From Microcebus murinus (taxonomy: Eukaryota; Chordata; Mammalia; Primates; Cheirogaleidae): a stretch of DNA of 64,000 nucleotides. Position 1 is the stretch's first letter, and each line of letters opens with the position of its first letter. Below are positions 1-10,919 of this stretch, one piece after another. Below the pieces are notes generated by a model. The model made no database searches, was not told the origin of the DNA, and saw only the letters and a program-made list of their open reading frames with translations. The stretch is taken from contig NC_134120.1 of assembly GCF_040939455.1 (NCBI RefSeq), forward strand, positions 57,551,001-57,615,000. Direction: 5' to 3'. Both the position numbers and the translations under genes were made by a program.

Positions 1-1835
1 GACCTCTCAAAGGGAGAAAGATCAAGAGGATGAAGAAAAAGGCCGCCCTCCTGGCTGCTGCCCTCGGTAGACCCGACCCGTCCAGGCGGCCTGGACCCCC
101 ATGAAAGAGGGGAACCTGAGGATGGGCAACCCTGGCAAGAGACCAGAGCACCATTTGCAAGGGGGTCAGCCACTAGAAGAATCAATGTCTCTACAAGGGA
201 AGTCACCTGTCGCAAGGGAGGGCCCCGTTCGGGACTATCCAACAGGAACCGGAAGCCCAAGAGCTAGTGGGGCTCACTGGCATTGACTCTGAGTCGGGCT
301 GACCGGGTTCCTTCACTCTTGGCCCTCAGGAGGCATCTGGGTCAAGATGAAAGTAGAGGGCCAACAAATGACATTCATGGTGGACGCTGGAGCAGAACAC
401 TCGTGACAACCCCCATGGCCCCACTTACAAAGCAGGAGACAACTATAGTTGGAGCAACTGAGACTTGGGTAGCCAGACCCTTCTGCCAGTCCTGAGTATG
501 CCAAATGGGGGGCCATCAGATAAGGCATGAGGTCCTCCACATGCCAGACTGTCCTCTGCCTCTCTTGAGACGGGACTTGCTGAGCAAACTTGGGGCACAG
601 ATCACCTTCCATCCCGAAGGAGCTATGAGTCTCAGGCTCAGCACCCTGGGGACAGCCCTTCCACTCCCAAGAGGCGGGAGTGGAAGTTATATGAGGCCAC
701 AGAGGAGCAAAATCCCACTGAATTCCGGCGAGGTTTCCTGCTGGTCTGGGCAGAAGATAACCCAGCCCCACCCGGCCCTGTGCACCAGCATGCCCCTTTA
801 GTGAATGAAGTGAAGCCTGGTGCCCAGCCAATCAGGAGACGGCAGTACCCACTCTCCAAGGAGGCACGAGAAGGGATACGGGAACACATCGAGAGGCTTA
901 AGCGGGAAGGGATCTTGGTGGAGTGCCATTCTCCTTGGAACACGCCGCTCCTGCCCGTCGAGAAGCCAAACGGAGGAGGGTATCGCCCTGTCCAGGACCT
1001 GTGACTGGTTGATGAGGCCGCGGTGACACTCCACCCAGTGGCCTCGAGCCCGTACACCCTCCTGGGACTCACCAGATGCCGCCTGGTTCTCCTGCCTAGA
1101 CCTAAATGATGCATTCTTTTGTCTGCAACTGGCTCCAACGAGCCAGCCGCTGTTTGCTTTTGAATAGGAAGACCCCCAGACAGGGCCGGCGAAGTGGAGG
1201 CAGCGTCAGAAGTTCCTCGGGGCGGCAGGATTCTGTCGCATGTGGATACCAGGTTTCTCCCTGAAAGCTAAGCCGTTATATGAGGCGTTGCGGGGGCCTG
1301 ATGGTGGGGAACTAGAATGGACCGAAAGCCAGGAGGAGGATTTTCAAGGATTAAAAGAGTTGCTCAAGAAGGCCCCCGCGTTGGGCTTGCCAGGCCTCAC
1401 CAAGAACTTCAACCTGTTCATGCACGAAAAGAGGCAGGTAGCTATGGGGGTACTGACGCAGACCATGGGCCCCTGCAGAGGCCAGCAGCCTGTCTGTCCA
1501 AACAGCTGGACTCGGTAGCTGCAGGATGGCCACCTTGCCTGCGAGCATTGGCAGCAACCCTCTTGCTAATCAAGGAGGCGGACAAGCTTACGCTTGGGCA
1601 AAATATCCGTGTGCAGGTCCCACACGCAGTCCTTCCCACCGGGCCAGGGCCCCCGGACCATGACTGTGCCGAGGCCATGGAGGAGGTCTATGCAAGCCAG
1701 CCAGCTGTGTACAACGGCATCAACCTCTCTATGAATCTAATAACTGCACTGAGCAAGCAGGGTCCCATGGTTACCATCAGAAGGATAGAGGTTTGGCTAG
1801 GGGTAATTAAAGGCCCAAGCCTGTTCTAACTCGTT
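1..1835 (+). pseudogene. Gammaretrovirus-like ERV fragment: gag end, protease, reverse transcriptase, start of RNase H
   Basis: Degenerate gag-pol remnant, probably part of a class I (gamma) endogenous retrovirus. Positions 1-260 read as a lysine- and arginine-rich gag C-terminus. Protease follows at about 340-630, with a recognisable aspartyl-protease core (VDAGAEHS) near 378-402. The N-terminal part of reverse transcriptase lies at about 780-1000, and a later RT block with the LDLNDAFF motif at about 1090-1125. Sequence joining that block to the connection domain at about 1190 is missing, and the YxDD catalytic motif went with it. The connection/tether region runs to about 1500 and the RNase H N-terminus is near 1650-1720. 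Several stops and frame changes make it non-functional. It ends tail-to-tail against minus-strand ERV sequence at about 1850. The window starts inside it, so its 5' end is not seen. Confidence 0.8.
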
Positions 1836-1849
1836 TTCTCTTGTGGATT

Positions 1850-2210
1850 CTTTCTTTTAGCCCTTTGACTTTGGTAGTTACAATTCCTGATTGGTTTATG
1901 TAATAACAGCATTCTTTCCCGGAACACACAAGCCCCCCCTTTTCAAGTGCCCGTCTATCCTGCACGGTTTACCAGTGAGTCTAGCTGACTCCGGAGGGAT
2001 AGCAGGGAGTCCTATCCCAGCCGCTATCCCTCCCCGTATAGGGCTCGTCTGCTCCGGACATGGCTTGAGGGGCCGTTGGTTGTGTCTATTGGAACGGGGG
2101 CACAGACAGCCCCAACCAAGAACAACACAGAGGCACCACGTAGACCCAGAAAGGGTTACCAAGAAGCAAGCTAGTCCAGTCTCTTGGGGCGGAGGCCCCG
2201 AGTCCAATTC
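1850..2210 (-). pseudogene. ERV env fragment, transmembrane subunit region
   Basis: On the minus strand the segment around 1855-1975 has the cysteine-rich ectodomain pattern of a gammaretroviral transmembrane subunit (a Cys-x6-Cys-Cys-like cluster followed by an Asn-x-Ser site), read across at least one frame change. The remainder to about 2210 is open but not confidently alignable by eye. The piece lies just downstream, in minus orientation, of the integrase fragment at 2282, which fits a minus-strand ERV with most of env deleted. It is broken and has no start. I infer that it belongs to the same family as the ERV at 52.3-56.3 kb, because the motif resembles the corresponding part there. Confidence 0.6.
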
Positions 2211-2281
2211 CCAAAAAGACTGTCAGTATTCCTATAAGAGTCCAAGCCAGTGGTCCCTTTCAGTCCTTGGCTGAAGGCCTG

Positions 2282-2711
2282 TCAACTTTGTTGTGCCGTC
2301 CAATGGCTGGTCGCATCAACTGTCTCGGCTCGTTTCACACCAGGGGTGCATCTTACCCGCAGTAAGGCGATGCTTAACATATCTACCCAGGGTAGTTGTG
2401 TCTCTTGACAGAGTTTGGCCAATGTAACCTTGAGGGTTCGGTTCATGCACTCCACTTTCTCTGAGCTCTGCAGCCTATAAGCCGTGTATAACTTATATAC
2501 ACTGGCCCTTTTGTCTTGGGCATACCTGAGGGCTTGGATGAGCGCCCATAACTCTGCCCTCTGGCTGACCATCCCTGAGGCAGAGGGCTGACATGATGAC
2601 TTCGCTCCCTGTGGTGACTGCGTGGCCAGCCAACCGTTTGCCATCCTGGGTGTAGCTGTTGCCGTCCATGTAGAGCCACAGGTCAGGTGCCGGCAACGGA
2701 CCATCTTTCAA
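2282..2711 (-). pseudogene. ERV pol fragment: RNase H and integrase
   Basis: Minus-strand reading gives the start of a gammaretroviral RNase H near 2711-2560 (a tryptophan, then a DG pair in the 'MDGNSYTQDGKR' region, where the first catalytic Asp is expected). It then jumps into the integrase core near 2470-2330 (a 'KVECMNRTLK' region). A large part of RNase H and the integrase N-terminus is missing between them. Frames change at least once. The piece is collinear with the env fragment at 1850-2210, so both probably come from one internally deleted minus-strand provirus. Its upstream boundary at about 2711 abuts L1 sequence. Confidence 0.75.
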
Positions 2712-3615
2712 GTCCGACTGAACAGAGTTTCAGAGAAATGTGGGACACCATTAGGTATACCACAGATGCATAATGGAAACTCAGAATTAGAGGAGAGAAA
2801 GAAAGGAGCAGAAATTATATTTGAAGATATACTGGCTGAAAACTCCTAAATTTATCGGAAAAACACTAACCTAGACATCTAGGAAGATCAATGAACTCCA
2901 AGTAAAATAAGCTCAAAGAGATACTCAGACATTTTGTAGTAAAAATGCTGAAAATCAAAGGCTAGAAGAAAATCTTAAAAGCAGCATGAGAAAAATGACT
3001 CATCACTTACAAGGGAGCCCTCATAAGATTAACAGCTGATTTATCAGCAGAAATGATGGAGGCCAGAAGACAGAGGAATAACATATTCAAAGCACCCCCC
3101 AAAAAATCTGTCAAGCAAGAATCCCATATCCAGTGAAGCTCTTCCAAAATTGAAGGTGAAATAACGACATTGTCAGATAAACAAAAGCTGAGAGAATTTG
3201 TTGCTAGCCAACCCACCTTCCCAGAAATAATAAAGGAAGTTTTTCAGCCTAAACACAAGTGACCCCAGACAGTAATTCAAGTCCACAATGCGGATGAACC
3301 TCAGAAACATTGTGTTAAGTGAAAAAAGCCTGACACAATAGGTGACATATTGTATAGTGCCTTTTGTATGATAGATCCAGAGCAGGGAAATCCACAGAAG
3401 GAGAAAGCACCTTCACAGTGGCCAGGAGCTGGGAGAGAGGGAAAGTGGAGAGTAACTGCCTAGTGGGTGCAGGGATTTCTTTGGAATGATGCAAATGTTA
3501 TGGAACTGGATAAAAGTGGTGGTTGCACAACATTATGAAGGTACTAAAAGCCACAACATTGTTCACTTTAAAATAATTAATTTTATGTTATGTGAATTTC
3601 ACCTCAATAAAAAAA
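2712..3615 (+). mobile_element. Old L1 (L1M/HAL1-like): ORF1 3' part joined to 3' UTR
   Basis: Up to about 3260 the sequence follows the 3' half of mammalian L1 ORF1, including the conserved stretch around 'GAAATAACGACATTGTCAGATAAACA' (3161-3186, shown only as a locator) that precedes the ORF1 stop. It then passes directly to the L1M 3' UTR, with the typical 'ACTGGATAAAAGTGGTGG' and 'CACCTCAATAAAAAAA' signatures. ORF2 is missing. Many stops and substitutions indicate an old mammalian-wide copy. It could be HAL1, an ORF1-only relative. Confidence 0.7.
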
Positions 3616-3640
3616 ATTGAATCAAATGTTCTAAAAAGAA

Positions 3641-4013
3641 TGTAGAGGTATAAGGGAAAATTTCTGCACTCCCCTCCTAATAATAACATGATTAAGTAAC
3701 TATAAAGAAAAGCACTTGACTAAACCTCGGCCTGATGCAAACTTTGTAACTTCTATCTTATAAAAGCAGAACTGCCAAATAACATGGATAAGCAACTTTT
3801 GTAGCCCCTACCTCACACAAGCCTTGTAACCATTTTTTCTTCTGTAACCACCAACTTCCTCATAACAAAGTATATAAAAACAAGCATATTATTAACCCCA
3901 TTTGTTCAGAATTTGGAGGCGAGATCCCTCTGCGCCCGTACATAATAAAAAGCCTGTTTTGCAGCACACTTGTGTGACTCCTGGTTTATTTCCCGGTCCT
4001 GTTTGCTGTAACA
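3641..4013 (+). mobile_element. Solo LTR, ~373 bp (ERV class not certain)
   Basis: The segment begins TGTAGAGG and ends CTGTAACA, so it has LTR-like TG...CA ends. It contains a TATA-like box (TATATAAAAA, near 3871), an AATAAA signal near 3944 and a GT-rich stretch after it. That is the usual U3-R-U5 layout on the plus strand. No ERV internal sequence adjoins it, so it is a solo LTR. I could not see a clean target-site duplication; the immediate flanks AGAA and GAGG do not match. Confidence 0.6.
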
Positions 4014-4800
4014 GAGGAATAAACAACAGAGATGAAGATGAAGAAAAATAACATGGAGCAGAAAAAAAGGAGATCCTACCTATAGATTACATGTTTTCTA
4101 AGAATAATCAATAAAGAATAAAGCATAGGCAATCATCAAACCCAATATGAAAAAAAAAATTTTTTAACTAAAAAAATTTCCAGAGCTGAAACAGGACCTG
4201 GTTCACAGGTTAAGAACATTTATCATATTCCAGGCAAAACTCATGGGGAATATTCATATTTAGACTCTCTGACATTTTTATATTTAAGAATAAAGAGGAA
4301 AATTCTACAAGGATCCAGTCAAAAATCATAGGTTACCTACAAAAGCATAATAATCAAGGTGATTTCAGACTTGTAGGGAGATAGCATTAAGTTCCAGGAT
4401 AAATCCCACAGTAGACACAGAGATTTGAAAGGCAGAATTCTTTATGCAGCCAAGTAGTCATTCATGTATTGCACAAAGGCTCAGGAAATATATTTCCCAA
4501 ATGTCTTTCTTGAATTATTTGAATATATAACATGTACTTTGTATATATGTATTATGAATTTATTCAACAACTAAAAGCCAACAATTCAAGAATAAGAAAT
4601 TTTCAGTATAAGATATTGTTAATAAAATTCAAAAGTAATTAAAAATATAGAGACTAAAACGGTGGTTTGCTGGTAAATATTTAACAATCCCCTTTGGGGT
4701 GCAGAGAAAAGTGGAGAGTTGTAGTATTTACTGATTTCTTGGGAGTAATCCCTCCCACCATGAATGGTTTCCAGATACCAATGTGATCTGACAAAAATAA
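4014..4800. other. AT-rich stretch without a recognisable gene
   Basis: No convincing open frame. The text resembles highly decayed LINE sequence (A-rich on the plus strand), and may be the upstream part of the old L1 that becomes recognisable at about 4800. I cannot assign it to a family. Confidence 0.4.
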
Positions 4801-6308
4801 AAATAAATGAATCCTAATCTCAGACCATATACCAAAATTAATTGTATAAGCATTTACATATCAAATACAAAAAACATCAAAACCTACCACAAAGCTACAG
4901 TAATCAAAACAGTGTGGCACTGGCATAAAGACTGGCAAATGAACAAATTGAACAGAATAGAAAGCCCAGAAATAAACTCTCACATATATTGTCAAGTTAT
5001 TTTGCACAAGACTACCAAGACCTTTCCACATGGAAAGGAAGGCTCTTTTCAACAAATGGTGTTGGTGAAACTGCATATCCGCATGCAGAAGAATGAAGTT
5101 GGACATTTGCCTAACACCATATACAAAAATTTGACTCAAAATGGATCAAAGATCTAAATGTAAGAGCTAAAACTATAAAACTCTTAGAAGAAAACATGGG
5201 GGAAAGCTTCATGACATTGAATTTTGCAATGATTTCTTGCATATAACATCAAAAGCAAAGATAGCAAAAGAAAAAAAGATAAATTAGACTACATCAAAAT
5301 TTAAAACTTTTATGCATCCATTGACACAATCAATAGAGTAAAAAGGCAACCCATGAAATGGGAGAAAATATGTGCAAACCATATATCTGATAAGGGGATA
5401 ATATCTAGAATATATAAAGCACTCTTACAACTCAACCTCAAAAACAACAAAAAATCCCAAACAACCTGATCAAAAAATGAGCAAAGGACTTGAATAGACA
5501 TTTCTCTGAAGAAGATAAACTTATGGCCAATAAAGACGCTCAACATCACTAATCATTAGGGAAATGCAAATCAAAACTACAATGAGGTACCACCTCCCAC
5601 CCATACAATGGCTATTATTAAAAAAGAAAATAACAGATGTTTTTGAGGATGTGAAGAAATTCAGATCCTTGTACATTGTTGTTAGGAATATAAAATGGTC
5701 TATCCACTGTAGAAAACAGTATCGTGGTTATTGAAGATATTAAACATATAATTACCATATGATCCAGCAATTCCACTTCTGGGTATATACTCAAAATAAC
5801 TGAAAGCAGAGCCTCAAAGAGCTATTTGTACACCCATGTTCATAGCAGCATTATTCACAATAGCTAAAAGGTGGAAGCAATCCTCAAGCGTCATCAACAG
5901 ATAAATGGATAAACAAAATTGTATATTGATACAATGGAATACTATGTAGTCTTTAAAAGGAAGGAATTCTGCTACAACATGGATGAAACTTGAAGACATT
6001 ATGATGAGTCTAATAAGCCAATCACAAAAGATAAATACTTATGATCTCACTTATATGAGGTGCACAGATTAGTCAAATTCACAGAGACAAAAAGTAGAAT
6101 GGTGGTTGTCAGGAGCTGGGGTAGGAAGGAATGGGGAGTTGGTGCTTAGCAGGTATAGAGTTTCAGTCTTGGAAGATGGAAAGAGTGCTGGAGATGGATG
6201 ATAATGATGGTTGCACAACAATGTAAATGTACTTAATGCCACAGAACTGTGCACTTAAAAAAAGTTAAAGTGGTAAATTTTATGTTACATGTATTTACTA
6301 CAATTAAA
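4800..6308 (+). mobile_element. Old L1M, 3' half of ORF2 plus 3' UTR
   Basis: From about 4830 the sequence follows the C-terminal third of L1 ORF2, downstream of the RT domain, through the 'ATGGCCAATAAAGACGCTCAACATCAC' region (5523-5549, locator only) and the 'CCAGCAATTCCACTTCTGGGTATATACTC' region. It then enters a 3' UTR ending in 'GGTAAATTTTATGTTACATG' and an A-rich tail. It carries many stops. It is 5'-truncated, which is normal for L1. An Alu inserted into the tail at 6320. Confidence 0.85.
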
Positions 6309-6320
6309 ATTTCTTTTAAG

Positions 6321-6626
<306 letters not shown>

Positions 6627-6631
6627 TTAAG

Positions 6632-7226
6632 TATAAGAAAAGAACCGCGAAAATAAATGGCATTAATATCAATATTAAAACAAGATAAGAGCACCCCCAC
6701 CCAAACTCTGAGATGTCAAGCTTTGGAGGAGGTTCTGGCAAAAATGCAGAGGAAGGGCAGGAGGTGAGAGAACTCAGGTAGTGCTGTGCCTCAGAGACCA
6801 GAGGAAGAGGGGTCAGAAAAGACTGCTATTCTTCCTACACAGGGGTGCTGTGTGTCTCCTATGTTTTTGTATCTTTTTACTTCTATCTCTTTTTTAAAAT
6901 GTCTGTGTACTTCCTCTCTGTACCTTTCTCTGTCAATTTCCTTCTCACGTGCCTTATTTTTCAATTTCCTTTATGCATTGCTTCACATGATGTTAGCCAC
7001 AAGGAACTGAAGCTATTCTTTTACTTGTTATTATTAAGAATTTATGTTCATTTTATTGATTAATAACAAATGAATGGATTCTTTTATCTTTAATGTCAAA
7101 TAGACATGGAAAAATATACCCAAATAAGTGTACCTTTGGCCCTGGGTTTGGGTTCCCCCCATTCCCATTAATAAGTGATTTGCAGTTAGGAAAACTATTT
7201 CCTACCCAGCCCGGGGGATAGAATCA
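6632..7226. other. Unassigned intergenic sequence
   Basis: No gene or clear repeat seen. Pyrimidine-rich near 6880-6960. Two short overlapping frames here have no recognisable domains. Confidence 0.5.
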
Positions 7227-7573
7227 TTAACCACTTTGGTACGAGTGTCCACTGTAGTCGACAGCCACAGATGAACATAGTGACGTTAGCCGACAGCGTG
7301 TTATGACTTTTCTAAGTTTTCATTTATCAAAATAAAACTGTGAGCATTTAAAAATAATGTAATGAAAACATATGTGTATGTTCCCTATTCTGATTTACAT
7401 GACAAGTAAAGCTGCCTGTGAAGTAAACAAGCGTTCAGTGCTCTCAAGCTCTCCTCGTCACACAAGAGCAGAATGGACCCGTCGTCCATGCGCAGCGCAC
7501 GCCACCGTGCGGACTGTGAGTGCCGCTGAGGGCCAGGTGTCGCGGCCGGTGAGTGTGGTACTGAAGTGGTTAA
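7227..7573 (+). mobile_element. piggyBac-type non-autonomous element A, 347 bp
   Basis: Both ends are TTAA (7227-7230 and 7570-7573), the target duplication of piggyBac transposons. Inside them are inverted termini: CCACTTTGGTACGAGTG at the left, and on the opposite strand CCACTTCAGTACCACAC at the right. The left subterminal part has the GTCGACAGCCACAGATGAAC motif shared with the other copies. The middle is AT-rich and the right third is GC-rich with many CpGs. It has no coding capacity. It matches the 730-bp element at 34686 apart from an internal deletion of about 367 bp whose junction falls on a 4-bp ATGA microhomology, so it is a MITE-like derivative of that element. Confidence 0.85.
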
Positions 7574-8330
7574 ACGTAAGGAATGTGACACAGTCCTCTG
7601 GGATATTTTCTTTTTAAAAAAAAAAAATCACTTTTTCATTTAAAATATTTTAGACATGGCAAAAAAAAAAAAAACAACTCTACAGAGAATAATATAAATA
7701 ACTGATTTTATATGCTAGCTTGTTGCCATATTTGCTTCAGGGCTTTTTCTTAAGAAATTAAATGCTGCAGCCTTCCTTTGACCCTCTATTATTCTATTGT
7801 ACTTCCTCCCTTCCTAGAGGTAACTCTTACCCTGGAGGGAGTTGTTGAGAGCTATGACGACTTTAAGATTTTACCCCATTTGTAAACTAATACGTTAGCC
7901 TGTTACCATCTCTTAGATGCTGGCAGAAGACATGAGACTCCTGGTTCAGAGACAAAGAACAATTTATTCCACAGCAATAGCAGTGTTAGCACTTTTGCAC
8001 CAATAATCTGAGCCCCAATTCCTACAAGGCAATGCAAACAGAGCCAGATGACACCTGCATGCACAGTGGGTTGCTTTTTAAGAAAGGAACCCTGAGTTCT
8101 AGGACACGAATCTTTTTTATCCTGGGCAATAAGCATACCTGGCCTTTGCTTTAATAGGAAACACTATCTCTATCTTCCAAAACTGTTGACGAGACAAACA
8201 TCCTTCCAAAGGTAGTCCAGAACAAAGGGCATCAGAGATGACTTGCTGACATATAAAGACAAGGGAGAGTTGTCTCCCAACATGAGCTTGTGCCTTTCTA
8301 TCCGTGTTTTTGTACTTACACTGCATATAA
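7574..8330. other. Unassigned sequence with two A-runs
   Basis: Contains short A-runs at about 7616-7627 and 7661-7673. The part at 7910-8330 could be a decayed LTR on the minus strand (an AATTTATTCC motif at about 7961), but I cannot name it. No gene seen. Confidence 0.4.
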
Positions 8331-8712
8331 CATATTCCTAAACCATATGTATGGTGTTGCTTTGTGTGTTTCTAAACTTTATATAAATCCTATCATAGTG
8401 TACATATGACCTTTTATTCACTCATTACATCATCAAAATTCATTCAAATTGACACTAGTAGTTTTAGTTCATTTATTTTAACTGGCAATAGTATGTGACT
8501 ATTTCACAACATCTTTACCCTTTCTCCTGTTGATGACATTTAAGTATTTCCATTTTTTTCACTTTTACATTACTGCTTTGAATATCCTTGTACATGTCTC
8601 TTTGTACACTGGCCTGAGAGTTTTTCTTAGAGTCTGTATCAGAATGGGATTACTGGGTCTTAGGGTTTGTTCTTCTTCAATCTTTGGTTGCTTCTTTTCT
8701 AAACATAATATT
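8331..8712 (-). mobile_element. Old L1M fragment, ORF2 3' region
   Basis: Read on the minus strand this gives the L1 ORF2 C-terminal region. The plus-strand text 'TGAATATCCTTGTACATGTCTC' and 'GGGATTACTGGGTCTTAGGG' is the complement of the conserved 'gaccCAGcaATtCC...' block. It is highly diverged and truncated at both sides. Confidence 0.65.
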
Positions 8713-8713
8713 G

Positions 8714-9082
8714 GGCCGGGCCCAGTGGCTCACACCCATAATCCTAGCACTCTGGGAGGCCGAGGCGGGCAGATTGCTCGAGGTGAGGAGTTCAAAACCA
8801 GCCTGAGCAACAGCAAGACCCCATCTCTACTATAAATAGAAAGAAAATAATTGGCCAACTAGTGTATATATAGAGAGAGAGAGAGAAAAAAAATTAGCCG
8901 GGTGTGGTGGTGCATGCCTGTAGTCCCAGCTACTCGGGAGGCTGAGGCAGGAGGATTGCTTAAGCCCAGGAGTTTGAGGTTGCTGTGAGCTAGGCTGACA
9001 CCATGGCACTCACTCTAGCCCGGGCAACAGAGTGACACTCTGTCTCAAAAATAAAGAAAGAAAAAGAAAAAGAAAAAAGAAT
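8714..9082 (+). mobile_element. Strepsirrhine (lemur-type) Alu
   Basis: Dimeric Alu starting GGCCGGGCCCAGTGGCTCAC. The linker between monomers (about 8826-8892) reads 'CTACTATAAATAGAAAG...AATTGGCCAAC' plus a TATATA(GA)n stretch, the form typical of lemur and galago Alus rather than monkey or human ones. It ends in an A-rich tail interspersed with G at about 9040-9080. This is one of the main clues to the organism. Confidence 0.93.
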
Positions 9083-9252
9083 GTTGATGAAGTGAAATAC
9101 GCATTGGCCATTTGTGTACAGCATCCAAGCCTTTCCCACCAGCAGCTCCATCTCCTTTCTGGATAATCTTCCTTGCGACTCTGCCAAAGCTCTGCCCCTC
9201 TGGCCCGCTTCAACAGGGGACAACATGGAACTAGGCCAGGCCACTGAGCTAA

Positions 9253-9599
9253 TTAGTGGGGCTTGAGTGTCAACTGTGGCCGGCAGCCACAGATGAACAC
9301 GCACAGCCGAGTGTCGGCTGCAGCCCACAGCCGTGATGTGACTTTTCTACTTTTTCATTTATCAAAATAAAATTGTGAACATTTAAAAATAACGTAATGA
9401 AAACATATATGTGCACGTTACCTATTCTGATTTACATGACAAGTAGAGCTGCCTGTAAAGTAGGACAAGCGTTCAGGGCTTGGAGGTTTCCACGCGCACG
9501 CGCAGACGGCCGCGCCGTCCATGGCAGCCCGCGCCGTGCGACCGTGGTGCGGCTGCGGGCCAGGCGTCGCGGCCGGGGGCGCCGCACCCAGGTGGTTAA
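9253..9599 (+). mobile_element. piggyBac-type element B, 5' end decayed
   Basis: Closely related to element A: subterminal GCAGCCACAGATGAACACGCACAGCC, the same AT-rich middle (CATTTATCAAAATAAAATTG) and a GC-rich 3' third. The right end is CACCCAGGTGGTTAA, with TTAA at 9596-9599. At the left the expected TTAACCACTTTGGTAC is replaced by TTAGTGGGGCTT, so the 5' terminal repeat has been damaged. It directly abuts element C at the TTAA. Confidence 0.8.
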
Positions 9600-10041
9600 G
9601 CACTGAAAGCTTGTTTTACTTTACAGGCAGCTTTACTTGTAATGTAAATCAGAATAGGTAACATATACATATATGTTTTCATTATGTTACTTTTAAACGT
9701 TTACAATTTTATTTTGATAAATGAAAAATTATATAGTCATATCATGGCTGTCGGCTAATGTCGCTGTGTGCCTTCATCTGTGGCTGTTGACTACAGTCGA
9801 TGCTGGACTGTGCTCATTCATCTATGCCTGTCTGCTACAGTCGACGCTCAGCTGTGCACCTTCATCTGTGGCTGTTGACTACAGTCGATGCTGGACTGTG
9901 CTCATTCATCTATGCCTGTCTGCTACAGTCGACGCTCAGCTGTGCACCTTCATCTGTGGCTGTTGGCTATAGTTGATGCTCGGCTGTGCGCGTTCATCTG
10001 TGGCTATCAACTATAAACAAGGCAGGTACCAAAGTGGTTAA
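9600..10041 (-). mobile_element. piggyBac-type element C, 5' half in inverted orientation
   Basis: Reading on the minus strand from TTAA at 10041-10038: TTAACCACTTTGGTACC terminal repeat, the CAGCCACAGATGAACGCGCAC subterminal motif, the AT-rich middle, then 'GCTTTCAGTGC' ending at the TTAA shared with element B (9596-9599). The GC-rich 3' third is absent here; the matching 3' part is found at 10790-10919 in the opposite orientation. It carries a tandem duplication of the subterminal region (listed separately). Together with B it forms an inverted repeat. Confidence 0.82.
9781..9958 (-). repeat. 88-bp tandem duplication inside piggyBac element C
   Basis: Two consecutive 88-bp copies start at 9781 and 9869 and look identical by eye; a third, diverged partial copy begins at 9957. 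Each 88-bp unit is made of two ~44-bp subunits, each with a 'CTACAGTCGA(T/C)GCT' core. It amounts to an expansion of the transposon's subterminal motif. Confidence 0.85.
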
Positions 10042-10789
10042 GAAGATAAAGGCAGAGAGAATTCTTCCTAACACATTCTATGAGGCCAGCATTATGATAA
10101 TATCAATACCAGACAAAGACATTACAAGAAGAATAAAAAACACAAATCAATACTTTTCATGAATATAAATTGTGAAAAAATTCTCAATGAAATATTAACA
10201 CATACATAAAAAATATTATACATCATGACAAAGTGGCTTTTATCCAAGATATGCAAGACTGGCTCAACATTCAAAACTCAATTGGTGTAATCCCTCACAT
10301 CAACAAGCTAAAGAAGAAAATCACATGGTCATATCCATAGATGCAGAGAAAGCATTTAACAAAATACAACATGTGTGATTTAAAGAAATACTTTTTGTCA
10401 ATTAAGAATATAGGGGAACTTCCTCAACTTTGTAAAGAATAGCTACAAAAACTTATAGCTAACATCATATTTAATGATAAGATTTATATAAAGTAGAAGC
10501 TTTCCCACTGGTACAAGGCAAAGATATTCTTCTCACCACTCCTTTTCAACATCATACTGGAAATCCTCGATAATACAATAAGACAAGAAAAGGAATTAAA
10601 AGGTACACAGACTGGGAAGGAAGAAATATAACTGTCTTTGTTCACAAATGACATGGCAGTCTATGTAAAAAAAAATCTGAAAGAATAAAAAATATCTCCT
10701 CAAACTAATAAGTGAAAATAGCAAGGTTGCATGATATCAGATCAAAATACAAAAGTCGATTACCTGTAAAGAGCAAGTGGAATTTGAAA
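10042..10789 (+). mobile_element. Old L1 ORF2 fragment (RT domain)
   Basis: Follows the reverse transcriptase part of L1 ORF2, with many stops: 'CATCATGACAAAGTGGCTTTTATCC' (10222-10246, locator only), 'ATAGATGCAGAGAAAGCATTTA', then a decayed region where the FADD motif is expected ('TTGTTCACAAATGACATGG'). It is bounded on both sides by piggyBac sequence, TTAA 10038-10041 on the left and TTAA 10790-10793 on the right. Confidence 0.75.
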
Positions 10790-10919
10790 TTAAAGCTTTC
10801 CTCGTCACACAAGAGCAAAACGGATCCGTCATCAATGCATAGCACAGACTATTGTGTGGACTATGAGTGCCAGCTGGGGGCAAGGTTTCGCGGCCAGTGA
10901 GCACCGTACAGAAGTTTAA
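10790..10919 (+). mobile_element. piggyBac-type element D, 3' end only
   Basis: Begins TTAAAGCTTTCCTCGTCACACAAG, matching the 3' third of the 34686 element from its internal TTAA at 35284 onwards. It ends CACCGTACAGAAGTTTAA, with TTAA at 10916-10919. The 5' half is missing here. Its start lines up with where element C stops, so C and D look like two halves of one copy separated by an inversion. Confidence 0.78.

Noticed and set aside
3641..4013. Host promoter with TATA box and polyadenylation signal
   Set aside because: The order and TG...CA ends fit an LTR better than a host promoter.
9781..9958. CRISPR-like direct repeats
   Set aside because: The repeats are contiguous without spacers, lie in a transposon, and the genome is clearly mammalian.
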